Part shown: positions 32,610 to 41,257 of the stretch, one piece after another
Position numbering within the stretch: position 1 is the first letter of the stretch
Layout of the letters: each line of letters opens with the position of its first letter
NCBI RefSeq assembly: GCF_964033635.1
Contig: NZ_OZ035533.1
Span: 1,674,001 to 1,738,000, forward strand
Direction: 5' to 3'
Length of the DNA: 64,000 nucleotides
DNA from: Chitinophaga sp. MM2321
Lineage (GTDB): Bacteria > Bacteroidota > Bacteroidia > Chitinophagales > Chitinophagaceae
Notes under the pieces: generated by a model
Databases searched by the model: none
The model's input: the letters and a program-made list of their open reading frames with translations, nothing else
Told to the model about the DNA's origin: nothing
Translations under genes and position numbers: made by a program

Positions 32610-35012
32610 TTAACCTTTCTTTATTGTGATCTCTTCAAATCCGCGCGGTACCACAAATGAAATGGTATTATCTGCGGAGAAATTTTCACTGGTCAGTACG
32701 GTGCTTGTACCATCAACTACTACGGATACCGCCTGGAACGGAAGACCATGTAAAATAATACGATGGTTTTCATACGTAGCCTCATAGTTGATGTAGCATT
32801 TCTTTTTCAACAGAAACTGTTCCGGTGTGGATGCCTGTTTAAAGGAGATCACATTGTATTGCCCGTTTTTATAACCATAATGGTCACCGGCATCTTCATA
32901 CAAGGTACTTTTCATTACTTCTTCTCCATAATACACATGCAGAAGCATTTCTGTAACGGGTGTTTGCTGGGTATACTGCATTTCAGGAAACCTGGGCACT
33001 ACTGCACCGGCCTTTACAAACAGCGGCATTTCTTCCAGTGGTGTAGGTACGGTAACCTGTTGTGCACCTGCATATGTCTGATCGTTCCAGAAATAGTACC
33101 AGTCGCCCGCAGGCAGGTACAATGATTTTTCTTTCATGCCTTCCTCGCTGACATGACTGATCAACAAGGCATCACCAAACATAAACTCATGGGTACAGTT
33201 ATAGGTGGCGGCATCATGCTGCGCTACAAAAGCCAGTGGCCGTAGCATAGGCGTGCCATTGGTGGCATATTGCCAGAAAGTGGTATATAGATAAGGCAGC
33301 AACTGGTATCTGAGGGAGATGAACCGGGTTACTACTTTTTCATATTCAGGACCAAAACTCCAGGGCTCCTGGTTGAAGCCGGTTTCATTGCTGGCAGAGT
33401 GCGTACGCATCAACGGATGGAAAGTAGCCAGCTGAATCCAGCGGGTATACAGCTCTCCATCAGGTTCTCCAATGAAACCACCAATATCGCTGCCGGTAAA
33501 GGAAATTCCCGACACTGCCAAACGCTGGCACTGTACGGTGGCTAGCCACAGATGTTCCCAGCTGGAAACATTGTCGCCCGTCCATACGGAAGACCAACGC
33601 TGCGCACCGGCATAGCAGGAGCGCGTAATAACGAACGGCCTGTTGGGCAGCAGGTATTTTTTCATACCGGCAGCCGTTGCCTTGCTCATCAGGTGGCCAT
33701 AAATATTATGTGCTTTACGATGACTCACTTCTTCGCCATCGTAATCATGCCGTACATCTTCCGGAAAGGAGCCCATTTCAAATACAGCAGGTTCGTTCAT
33801 ATCATTCCATACGCCGCGTACACCTACCTCAGCGAGACTTTTAAACAGGGTACTCCACCATTCCCGCACGACAGGATTGGTATAGTCCGGGAATACGCAT
33901 TTGCCCGGCCATACATCGCCTTCCATCAGCGCGCCATCCGCACGTTTACAGAAATAATTATTCTTAACGCCTTCCTGGTAGATGGCATAATCGGCATCTA
34001 CCTTGATACCCGGATCAATGATCACCACTACTTTGAAACCCTGGGAGGCCAGTTCTTTTATCAACCCGACAGGATCGGGAAACCATTCTTTATTCCAGGT
34101 GAAGCAACGGAAGCCTTCCATGTAATCTATGTCGAGATAGATTACATCGCAGGGAATCTGCCTTTTGCGGAATTCTGCCGCCACTTCCTTGACCCTTGTG
34201 TCGGGATAGTAGCTCCAGCGGCACTGATGATAGCCCAAAGCCCACAGGGGTGGGAGTTCAGGAGTACCGGTTATTCTTGTGTAGGAAGCTGCCACATCCA
34301 GCAGTTCGGGTCCGTAGATAAAATAGTAATTCATTTCACCGCCACGGGCCCAGAAGCTGCACGCATCTTCTCTTTCATTTCCGAAATCAAAGATGGTGCG
34401 GAAGGTGTTATCGAAGAAGATACCGTAACCGATACCGCTGTGCAGCCCGTAATAAAAAGGGATGTTGCGGTAAAGCGGGTCCGTATCTTTCTGATAACCG
34501 TAGGCATCCGTGCCGTAGTTTTCCAGGCGTTTGCCGCGCAGGTTGAGTTCTGTGGGCTTATCGCCCAGTCCGTAAAAGCACTCGCCTTCCTGGACGAGCT
34601 TGCTACAGTACACAATTTTGCCACCTTTTTGGAGGTAATGCTGCCAGTGATAGCCCATCTCATCCTGGTTGATCACGCGGCCTTCTTTGTCGCTGATCGT
34701 GATGCGGAGGTTGTCTCTGGCAATAAATACTTTCAGTACATCTGTATATATTTCAAAAGTTTCTTCCCATTCTTTTATGCCGAAAGTAATCGGCGCTTCT
34801 TCAAATGTGTCGCTGGTTGCGTAAGAAAAATCACGTTGGAAAGAGCCTTCGGCAGCGTACCTGAACCGGATGATCTTGTCTGCGACCACCCTTACTTCCA
34901 GGATGGTTTCTGTTGTATAAAAGCAAAAATAATTTCCTTCTTTTTTCCATTCCCGTATCGTATCGGGATAGTGTTTTGCGCCGTATTTGCTTGACGAGGT
35001 TTCAACTTGCAT
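32610..35012 (-). CDS. Glycoside hydrolase family 31 alpha-glucosidase
   Basis: 800-residue GH31 enzyme that releases glucose (or xylose) from alpha-linked saccharides. It has the usual N-terminal beta-sandwich (to about 240), a (beta/alpha)8 barrel with the catalytic nucleophile D404 in WNDMNEP, the acid/base candidate D480 in WTGDN, and C-terminal beta domains. The block YLDIDYMEGFRCFTW precedes the nucleophile as in alpha-glucosidases. No signal peptide is visible, so it is probably cytoplasmic, and it may act with glgB in glycogen or maltodextrin use. It is transcribed alone, leftward. Confidence 0.92.
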   Translation of the reverse strand: MQVETSSSKYGAKHYPDTIREWKKEGNYFCFYTTETILEVRVVADKIIRFRYAAEGSFQRDFSYATSDTFEEAPITFGIKEWEETFEIYTDVLKVFIARDNLRITISDKEGRVINQDEMGYHWQHYLQKGGKIVYCSKLVQEGECFYGLGDKPTELNLRGKRLENYGTDAYGYQKDTDPLYRNIPFYYGLHSGIGYGIFFDNTFRTIFDFGNEREDACSFWARGGEMNYYFIYGPELLDVAASYTRITGTPELPPLWALGYHQCRWSYYPDTRVKEVAAEFRKRQIPCDVIYLDIDYMEGFRCFTWNKEWFPDPVGLIKELASQGFKVVVIIDPGIKVDADYAIYQEGVKNNYFCKRADGALMEGDVWPGKCVFPDYTNPVVREWWSTLFKSLAEVGVRGVWNDMNEPAVFEMGSFPEDVRHDYDGEEVSHRKAHNIYGHLMSKATAAGMKKYLLPNRPFVITRSCYAGAQRWSSVWTGDNVSSWEHLWLATVQCQRLAVSGISFTGSDIGGFIGEPDGELYTRWIQLATFHPLMRTHSASNETGFNQEPWSFGPEYEKVVTRFISLRYQLLPYLYTTFWQYATNGTPMLRPLAFVAQHDAATYNCTHEFMFGDALLISHVSEEGMKEKSLYLPAGDWYYFWNDQTYAGAQQVTVPTPLEEMPLFVKAGAVVPRFPEMQYTQQTPVTEMLLHVYYGEEVMKSTLYEDAGDHYGYKNGQYNVISFKQASTPEQFLLKKKCYINYEATYENHRIILHGLPFQAVSVVVDGTSTVLTSENFSADNTISFVVPRGFEEITIKKG

Positions 35013-35219
35013 AATCTCTTTTTCTGAATGCCTGGTAATGCGTTACCGTGGACTTAAATTACATAAAAAATCAGAGTAGTTATATTGTTTTGCGTTTGAT
35101 GCTGATATCACCGCGTTTACTGTTTAAATCACCGTGTTGACAAAAAAATCAGCATTATGAATTTATTAGTCATTAACTTGATAGTAATAAATGTACTTTT
35201 TGCTTTAACCTATTTACGT
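35013..35219. other. Region upstream of GH31, possible small RNA
   Basis: AT-rich, about 200 bp. On the + strand it leads into a strong terminator at 35220-35248, although no convincing + strand gene precedes it. A frame starting at 35157 encodes a hydrophobic N-terminus but runs through the terminator. A small RNA transcribed rightward is one explanation. Confidence 0.3.
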
Positions 35220-35248
35220 GGTGCGCCTTTCCAGGAGCACCTTTTTTT
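35220..35248 (+). terminator. Orphan intrinsic terminator
   Basis: GGTGCGCCT (35220-35228) pairs with AGGAGCACC (35233-35241), with one internal mismatch and a 4-nt loop, followed by seven T. Read leftward it has an A run before the stem and no T run after it, so it works only for rightward transcription. Confidence 0.75.
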
Positions 35249-35326
35249 GACCATGATTTATCAATTGAATGATGATCAAAGACGGAAACAAAAAATAACA
35301 TATTCAATTTATCCATTTTGTTTATT

Positions 35327-36418
35327 TCAGTCCGTCAAAAGTCCGATATTTTTTCCTGCTAAAAACACTCTTTTCCCATTTCTTGCGCGGCGAACTACAT
35401 TAAATCCGTCACCGATGCGGTGCCAGTCCCTGCCACCATTATTTGAAATGTCTGTGCCGGAGGTGCCGGTAGCAATCAGTAACTGCGGTGTAATATAGGC
35501 TACTCCCGACTTATATCCGCCTGGAGCGGTACTGGGAGCAAACCAGCTTCGGCCGCCGTTATTGGTCAGCATGCAGTTGCCCTGCCGGAGGGTATCATTT
35601 TGATAGTCGCCGCCAACGGCAATGCCATTGTTGGCATCCAGGAAGGCAATGGAGAAGGTGCCGGTGGTGCTTTTTCCCTGTATGACGGGTATGGTGACGG
35701 CCTTCCATTGCTGGCCCGATTGGAAGAGGCGTGATACGGTGCCGCCGGTACCAAAATATACTTTGTTGCCGGGTAGTGTGATCAGGCTGGTGCCGCTGGC
35801 GGCGAAAAGGGCTTCTCCGGGAATGGCGGCCGGCAAAAGGGTGGGGCGGTCGTGTTGCCAGGATTGGCCGCCATCGTGTGTGCGGATGATCGTGAATTTA
35901 TTCTGCAACGGATCGCCGATGGCGATGCCTTCTTTATCATTAAAAAAATCCATGGCGTCGAAGAAGATCCCTTTTGTGGTATCGGAAAAAACCTGCTGCC
36001 AGGAGCTGCCGCCATCTGTTGTGAGAAAGAGCCGTGCCGGCTCGCCGGCATTGAGTACCAATGCCTTTTTATCATCAAAGGCATAGATAGAGCGCCAATC
36101 GCAACTATCACAGGCGCTTACCTGCATCCATTGCCAGTTATTGCCACCATCTGTACTTTTGCCTACTTTACCACCGGTGCCGGATACCCACACAATATCA
36201 TCCGTTACGGCACTGATCCCTCTGATACTTTTCAGGGGAGGGTCGGGGGATACGATTTTTATATGATAGTTTCCCACCTTGTTTTGTGCCTGTACCGGCA
36301 GGAAACAGCTAATAATATTAAAACAAATAATAATTATTGCCGGAAACCCGCAAAACCCCGCATGGGCTGTAATAGTCCACTGTGAAGTATCTGAAGTATA
36401 TACGGACGGTTTAATCAT
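35327..36418 (-). CDS. YCF48/BNR-repeat beta-propeller protein
   Basis: 363-residue protein with an N-terminal hydrophobic segment (about 20-40), then repeated propeller blades of the YCF48/BNR type. The turn 'DGG.SW' recurs as STDGGNNWQW, TTDGGSSWQQ, THDGGQSWQH, NNGGRSWFA and NNGGRDWHR. In Bacteroidota these are annotated as oxidoreductases or photosystem-assembly-like proteins, but no cofactor site is visible and the cell is not phototrophic by any sign here. It is likely periplasmic or secreted. It diverges from the sensor kinase gene. Confidence 0.82.
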   Translation of the reverse strand: MIKPSVYTSDTSQWTITAHAGFCGFPAIIIICFNIISCFLPVQAQNKVGNYHIKIVSPDPPLKSIRGISAVTDDIVWVSGTGGKVGKSTDGGNNWQWMQVSACDSCDWRSIYAFDDKKALVLNAGEPARLFLTTDGGSSWQQVFSDTTKGIFFDAMDFFNDKEGIAIGDPLQNKFTIIRTHDGGQSWQHDRPTLLPAAIPGEALFAASGTSLITLPGNKVYFGTGGTVSRLFQSGQQWKAVTIPVIQGKSTTGTFSIAFLDANNGIAVGGDYQNDTLRQGNCMLTNNGGRSWFAPSTAPGGYKSGVAYITPQLLIATGTSGTDISNNGGRDWHRIGDGFNVVRRARNGKRVFLAGKNIGLLTD

Positions 36419-36493
36419 GAGTTATAATGTTTATTTGCAATGTGTTAGCTGCAAGAAAATTGCAAAATAGCTACAAAGTGTGAAGCAGAAGTA

Positions 36494-36501
36494 TATATTT
36501 G
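36494..36501 (+). promoter_or_regulatory. -7 promoter box for the sensor kinase operon
   Basis: TATATTTG is an exact match to TAnnTTTG. No good TTTG is seen at the usual -33 distance. The predicted transcript start (about 36507) lies upstream of GTG 36544 and just downstream of the TTG at 36499, which supports the GTG as the true start codon. Confidence 0.5.
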
Positions 36502-36543
36502 CAAAACAGCCTAAACCAGCTAACTGTCAATAATATTATTAGA

Positions 36544-39500
36544 GTGCTTCTATCCCGTAAATTGAAAATATTTATCCTGCTAAGCCTATGGGTCCTTTTG
36601 GGCACTATATCTTATGCCCAGGATAAACCATATATTTTCGACAGTTACAGCGTAAATGAGGGCCTTTCTCAAAGCACCGTATTCGATATCACACAGGACG
36701 ACCAGGGATTTATGTGGATTGCCACCCGCGACGGGGTTAATCGTTTTGATGGCTATACCTTTAATGAATACCGTTATAAACCCAGCTCACTGTTTAAAGC
36801 GGGAGAAGGAAAGGGAGAACTGGTTGCCCGTGGTACCAATGGCAACAGGGCGGTGATCAACCGTTTTGATCTGAAAGGTTACAAAGGTTTTTCTTTTTAT
36901 AAGGATAGTCATCATCAGCTGTTGCTGACGCATAACAACGGCATCAGTATTTATGATAAATACCGCAATAATTTCCGTAGCCTGTTATTGGATACTTCCA
37001 ATGTAAATGCCGGGGAGCGTGATAGTAATGTGAAGTTCCGGATACTGGGAGAGGACACCGCCACTAATTCCATGTGGATCTGGCGCCCACGGAAAGGAAT
37101 ATACGTATTGGATAATGTTACCTATGCCATCAGGCGTATCATCATGTATCCACCACAGTTTCAGCAGCGCGGCATGGTGCCGTCGGCTGTTATGAAGGAT
37201 GGCAACACCATCTGGATGAGTGGAGAGCCGGGAGAATTGCTGGCATTGAATACCAAAACGCTTCGTTTACAGACTTATTGTCTGCCAGGTGTAGATGAGC
37301 AGCCGGTGATGCGTAACCTGAATGCAGATTCCATGATCATTGTAAGCCCCGGACATATTACCATCTTTAACAAGCGCAGGAATAAATTCAGTGACCTTGC
37401 TTATGATGTGAAGAATGAATGGGGAGATCCTTTTCGTCCCAATGTACTGGAAATAGATCACGAAGGCAATGCCTGGATCGGTGGTACAGACGGTGTATTG
37501 GTATACAGTATTGCGCGCAATGAAATTATCCGGCATATTGTTAGTTTCAATACTTTTGAAACCCGCTCTTTCAATCTGGTGAGCCAGTTGTACCGCGATG
37601 GCTCCGATAACATGTGGGTAGGCACGGATGGTGACGGACTCAAAAAATATTCTCCCCATAAAAAAGTATTCAATCTTTACCGCTCTCCATACATTACACA
37701 TAACATGGTGCAGGCTGTATACAAACATGACGACGGCAAGTTGTATGTAGGTCTGATGCGCGATGGATTAAATATTTATGCAGACGGAGGTAAATTCCTG
37801 GAGCGTATTTCAAATGAATTATATCCGGGCAAATTTCCGGGGAATGACCTGGGCGCTATCTGCCGCGAAAATTCGGATCATCTGTGGCTGCACTTTGCCG
37901 GCATGCATATCGGGTTATTCAATGTGCAGACAAAAGCATTCCGTGATCTGACTGGAAAGGTAAAGGCATTGGGTTTACCACCGCAAACAGACCCGTTCCC
38001 TTTCCTGTTTAAACGTACCAATGGAGAGTTATATTTCAACTACGGACGTTACCTGCTGCTTTTTGATGATACCCGCACCGGGTATGAAGTAGCGGTGGTA
38101 CACGATTTCAAGGATGAATTGCTGACCTGCTATTACGAAGATTATATGGGTAACCAGTACGTGGGTACGAAATCTGCGTTGTATATAAAACATGCCTCCG
38201 GTTCCCGCTGGAAGTATGTGGATTTACCCGATGGTACATCGGTAAAAGCCATCAATAAAAATCCCCATAAAGAGTTGCTGGTAGCAACCAATAAAGGACT
38301 TTATATTTTTGATGCACAGGAGCATATCAAAGTACACTATAACAGTTACGACTATCCGAAACTGATCAATGATTATATGTATGGCGTATTGCTGGATGAT
38401 AAAGACAGGATCTGGGTGAGCCACAACAAAGGATTAACACAGATTAATCCGGTAACAAACGAGATCACTACTTTTAATTATGAAGATGGTTTACAGTACA
38501 ACGAGTTCAATACCGGCGCCTATTATAAATCGATTGATGGTGAATTGTTTTTTGGCGGTATACGCGGTGTGAATGGTTTTTATCCAAAAAATTTCCGCAA
38601 AAATCCTTTCTACTCCAAAGTGATTATCCGCCGGATGGAAGTGCTGGATAAACCGTATGAATCAGATACGGCCATTTCTTTGCTGAAGCGGGTAGAGCTC
38701 CCGTATAATCAGAATACGATTGCGATAGAATTTGTGCCGCTGGAGTATACCAATCCGTTGAAAAACAAGGTGCAGTATAAACTGGAAGGCGCTGATGAAG
38801 ACTGGGTGGAAGCGGGTGCATTCAGGATGGCGCGCTATACAAATCTGCATCCGGGTAGCTATACCTTTAAAGTAAAGGCATCGAATAATGATGATACGTG
38901 GAACACCACGCCTACTTCGCTGGACATCCTGATCAGGATACCTTTCTGGCAGTCGTTGTGGTTCCGTTTTTTATTATTGTTACTGTTGCTGGGAATTGCC
39001 TATTATTTTTCTACCTTATACCTGGATTACAAGATCCGTCATGAGAAACTGAAGCTGGAAAAAGAGCAGGCAGTAGATCAGGAGCGGGCGCGTATTTCCA
39101 GCGATATGCATGATGACCTGGGATCGGGATTATCTACGATCCGTTTACTCAGTGAAATTGCCAAAAGAAAAATTCCGGATACTTCGCAAACAAAGGAGAT
39201 AGAGCGGATTTCAGAAACAGCAGGAGAGATGATTGACAAGATGAGTGAAATCATCTGGGCGATGAATTCTTCCAATGATTCCCTGGCTAACCTGATCGCC
39301 TATATGAGAAGTTTTGCGGCCGACTTTTTAGAGCATGCACATATTACACATCAGTTCTTTATTCCGGATGCTATTCCGGATATAAAACTCAGTGGCGGTA
39401 CACGCAGAAACATTTACCTGGCAGTAAAAGAGTCGTTGCATAATGTGATGAAACACGCCAGGGCAACGGAAGTAATTATAGAAGTGAAAATGCATAAAAA

Positions 39501-39669
39501 CATGACGATAATGATCAAAGACAATGGGAAAGGATTTGACCAGGAGAAGGTTCGGTTGTTCGGAAATGGTTTGAAAAATATTCAGAAAAGAATGCTGGCA
39601 GTGGGCGGTAATGCTGACATTTCATCGAATAATGGTACAATAGTTTTTCTCGATATCCCACTTAATTAA
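36544..39669 (+). CDS. Propeller-type sensor histidine kinase (HisKA_3)
   Basis: 1041-residue two-component sensor. From GTG 36544 the protein begins with a good signal peptide (LLSRKLKIFILLSLWVLLG, cleavage after YAQ). A long periplasmic region follows, with repeated two-component propeller blades (for example GFMWIATRDGVNRFDG, NMWVGTDGDGLKKY) to about residue 730, a Y_Y_Y domain to about 800, one membrane helix (about 808-830), a HisKA_3 dimerisation domain with phospho-acceptor H856 (DMHDDLGSG), and a HATPase_c domain with DNGKGFD. There is no receiver domain, so it is not a hybrid. The LuxR-type regulator follows 47 nt downstream. The ligand is unknown. Confidence 0.9.
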   Translation: MLLSRKLKIFILLSLWVLLGTISYAQDKPYIFDSYSVNEGLSQSTVFDITQDDQGFMWIATRDGVNRFDGYTFNEYRYKPSSLFKAGEGKGELVARGTNGNRAVINRFDLKGYKGFSFYKDSHHQLLLTHNNGISIYDKYRNNFRSLLLDTSNVNAGERDSNVKFRILGEDTATNSMWIWRPRKGIYVLDNVTYAIRRIIMYPPQFQQRGMVPSAVMKDGNTIWMSGEPGELLALNTKTLRLQTYCLPGVDEQPVMRNLNADSMIIVSPGHITIFNKRRNKFSDLAYDVKNEWGDPFRPNVLEIDHEGNAWIGGTDGVLVYSIARNEIIRHIVSFNTFETRSFNLVSQLYRDGSDNMWVGTDGDGLKKYSPHKKVFNLYRSPYITHNMVQAVYKHDDGKLYVGLMRDGLNIYADGGKFLERISNELYPGKFPGNDLGAICRENSDHLWLHFAGMHIGLFNVQTKAFRDLTGKVKALGLPPQTDPFPFLFKRTNGELYFNYGRYLLLFDDTRTGYEVAVVHDFKDELLTCYYEDYMGNQYVGTKSALYIKHASGSRWKYVDLPDGTSVKAINKNPHKELLVATNKGLYIFDAQEHIKVHYNSYDYPKLINDYMYGVLLDDKDRIWVSHNKGLTQINPVTNEITTFNYEDGLQYNEFNTGAYYKSIDGELFFGGIRGVNGFYPKNFRKNPFYSKVIIRRMEVLDKPYESDTAISLLKRVELPYNQNTIAIEFVPLEYTNPLKNKVQYKLEGADEDWVEAGAFRMARYTNLHPGSYTFKVKASNNDDTWNTTPTSLDILIRIPFWQSLWFRFLLLLLLLGIAYYFSTLYLDYKIRHEKLKLEKEQAVDQERARISSDMHDDLGSGLSTIRLLSEIAKRKIPDTSQTKEIERISETAGEMIDKMSEIIWAMNSSNDSLANLIAYMRSFAADFLEHAHITHQFFIPDAIPDIKLSGGTRRNIYLAVKESLHNVMKHARATEVIIEVKMHKNMTIMIKDNGKGFDQEKVRLFGNGLKNIQKRMLAVGGNADISSNNGTIVFLDIPLN

Positions 39670-39671
39670 CA

Positions 39672-39679
39672 TACTTTTG
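39672..39679 (+). promoter_or_regulatory. Possible internal -7 box before the response regulator
   Basis: TACTTTTG matches TAnnTTTG and lies just after the kinase stop codon, 38 nt before the response-regulator ATG. The -33 element is weak. It may allow the regulator to be made independently of the kinase. Confidence 0.3.
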
Positions 39680-39716
39680 TTTTAAGTAACATATAAGTGT
39701 TATAATTCCTATAAAC

Positions 39717-40385
39717 ATGACGGTATACTCAAAGAAAAAGTCCCAGGATAACATGGACATCATTTCTATTGCGATAGTAGAAGACAACCATGATATTCGC
39801 ACGGCTATGGAATTGCTGATTAATGGTTCTGACGGATACGCCTGTGTCGGTACTTTCAATAATGGAGAAACCGCCCTGGAACAAATCCCTCATTTATTAC
39901 CAAACGTAGTGCTGATGGATTTCAATCTCCCTGGTGGTATGAATGGTATTGAATGTATTGCGCGGTTGAAATCGGAATACCAGGACATGCAATTTATGAT
40001 GCTCACGGTATATGAAGATGACGACAAAATTTTCATGGCATTGGAAGCAGGTGCGAGTGGCTATATTCTGAAGAAAACTTCCCCTGGTGAATTGCTGGAA
40101 GCTATCCGTGATTTACACGAAGGCGGTTCTCCGATGAGTTCTCAGATCGCGAGAAGGGTAGTTGCTTTTTTCCAGAAACAGGCAAAGCCTAATCCGGCGC
40201 TCGAAGCATTAACCACGCGTGAAAAAGAAATCCTGGATCAGTTGTCGAAAGGCTACTTATACAAGGAGATTGCCAGCAACCTGTTTATCAGTATTGAAAC
40301 AGTGAGAAGGCATGTGCATAATATCTATGAAAAGCTGCATGTACGCAGCAGAACAGACGCGGTAAATAAATATTACAACCGATAG
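39717..40385 (+). CDS. LuxR/NarL-type response regulator
   Basis: 222-residue regulator with an N-terminal receiver domain (phospho-acceptor D68 in VLMDFNLPG; acidic pair E22-D23) and a C-terminal LuxR HTH (about 157-222: LTTREKEILDQLSKG, then IETVRRHVHNIYEKLHVRSRTDA). It pairs with the HisKA_3 kinase upstream. A second in-frame ATG at 39753 gives a start (MDIISIAIVEDN) closer to most receivers and may be the real one. The stop codon abuts inverted-repeat copy H. Confidence 0.93.
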   Translation: MTVYSKKKSQDNMDIISIAIVEDNHDIRTAMELLINGSDGYACVGTFNNGETALEQIPHLLPNVVLMDFNLPGGMNGIECIARLKSEYQDMQFMMLTVYEDDDKIFMALEAGASGYILKKTSPGELLEAIRDLHEGGSPMSSQIARRVVAFFQKQAKPNPALEALTTREKEILDQLSKGYLYKEIASNLFISIETVRRHVHNIYEKLHVRSRTDAVNKYYNR

Positions 40386-40504
40386 ACCAGGATTAAAAGA
40401 TTAAAGGATTTTGCCTGATGGGTGTTTTGTTGTTTTTAGTATTTGAAAATTTTCAAACAACAAAACACCCATCAGGCAAAATCCTTTAATCTTTTAATCC
40501 TGGT
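40386..40504. repeat. Long intergenic inverted repeat, copy H (perfect 50-bp stem)
   Basis: 40386-40435 is perfectly complementary to 40455-40504, with a 19-nt centre that itself contains an inner palindrome (40442-40457). Words such as AAGATTAA and AGGATTTT recur in the outer part; the inner part is unique sequence. The core of copies D, E, I and J is absent. Its left edge touches the regulator stop (40385), and its right edge is 1 nt from the stop of a small minus-strand ORF. Confidence 0.95.
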
Positions 40505-40505
40505 G

Positions 40506-40604
40506 TTAATCTTGGTGTTGGTATGTTCTTTTAATAAGGTGTACGGACAATACCATTGCAGCAATCAGGAGGCAAGCCAGTTTGAATAAAAAGCCAGTTT
40601 TCAT
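40506..40604 (-). CDS. Small membrane protein, 32 aa
   Basis: A frame of 32 residues starts at ATG 40604 with a basic start (KTG), one hydrophobic helix (FLFKLACLLIAAMVLSVHLI) and a short polar tail. Its stop codon (40506-40508) is almost flush with the long hairpin H, as other real genes in the window are, which is indirect support. No family is recognised. Confidence 0.45.
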   Translation of the reverse strand: MKTGFLFKLACLLIAAMVLSVHLIKRTYQHQD

Positions 40605-40768
40605 AGGATAGGGATTAATACATTAATAAATAAATCTGTTGAATCGGACATCATATTCCCCCATGACCACGGCCATACTGCTGATTATTTGCTGATGATA
40701 TTGATGAGAACCCGGATAGTTCCGTTTCAGGTGTCAGGGATTTTATAAGATGTTTGTGATACCGTTGC

Positions 40769-40918
40769 TTAACGCATCATCTGCCACGAATCAAATTTCT
40801 TGAGGAGTTGCAGGAATTTCTTTCCAATACTTTGTTCCTGTTCTTTACGGATAAAATAAGTAGCTATGAGTGCGGCAACAAGCATCACCATTAGCACGAT
40901 AAGGCATAGTGTTTTCAT
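40769..40918 (-). CDS. Small membrane protein, 49 aa
   Basis: A frame of 49 residues starts at ATG 40918. It has a short basic start, one hydrophobic helix (LCLIVLMVMLVAALIATYF) and a charged amphipathic tail (IRKEQEQSIGKKFLQLLKKF). It is transcribed in the same direction as the 32-aa ORF 165 nt further on. No family is recognised. The two may form one small operon. Confidence 0.5.
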   Translation of the reverse strand: MKTLCLIVLMVMLVAALIATYFIRKEQEQSIGKKFLQLLKKFDSWQMMR

Positions 40919-41257
40919 AATAGGGACATAGGTTAGGATACTGATGAAATCGTTGTCTTTTGTAAATATAATGAATTCTTTAATATAGCGTGTATTTTAA
41001 ATGCTATTTATTCTACATATCTTTTGAAAAAATATCCAGGTCTTAAAAAAGTGATCAGCATCTCTCCAACATACATTTTTTTTAAGCTTTAATTAATTGA
41101 TGGGTAATAAGTTAAGCATAGTGCATAACTTATACTTGGGATGATTCACTGAATCCTTTATTTTTGCCCATAATCTGATTTTGCTAAAAGATTTAGTATC
41201 CTTGCAGAATAATGATTGACCCAACGAATATAAATATTTAGGAAACTTTAATATATT
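40919..41257. other. Upstream region of parE
   Basis: About 340 bp, AT-rich, between the divergent 49-aa ORF and parE. TATCCTTG near 41200 is a weak -7 box candidate for parE, without a good -33 element. I see no hairpin or further ORF. Confidence 0.4.

Noticed and set aside
33552..34994. Long + strand open frame (480 codons) across the GH31 gene
   Set aside because: It is antisense to a GH31 gene with all catalytic motifs, and its own translation has no recognisable domain; it is a shadow frame.
35157..35498. + strand frame of 113 codons starting with a hydrophobic helix
   Set aside because: It passes through a strong + strand terminator and then overlaps the leftward YCF48-like gene; only the first 20 residues look protein-like.
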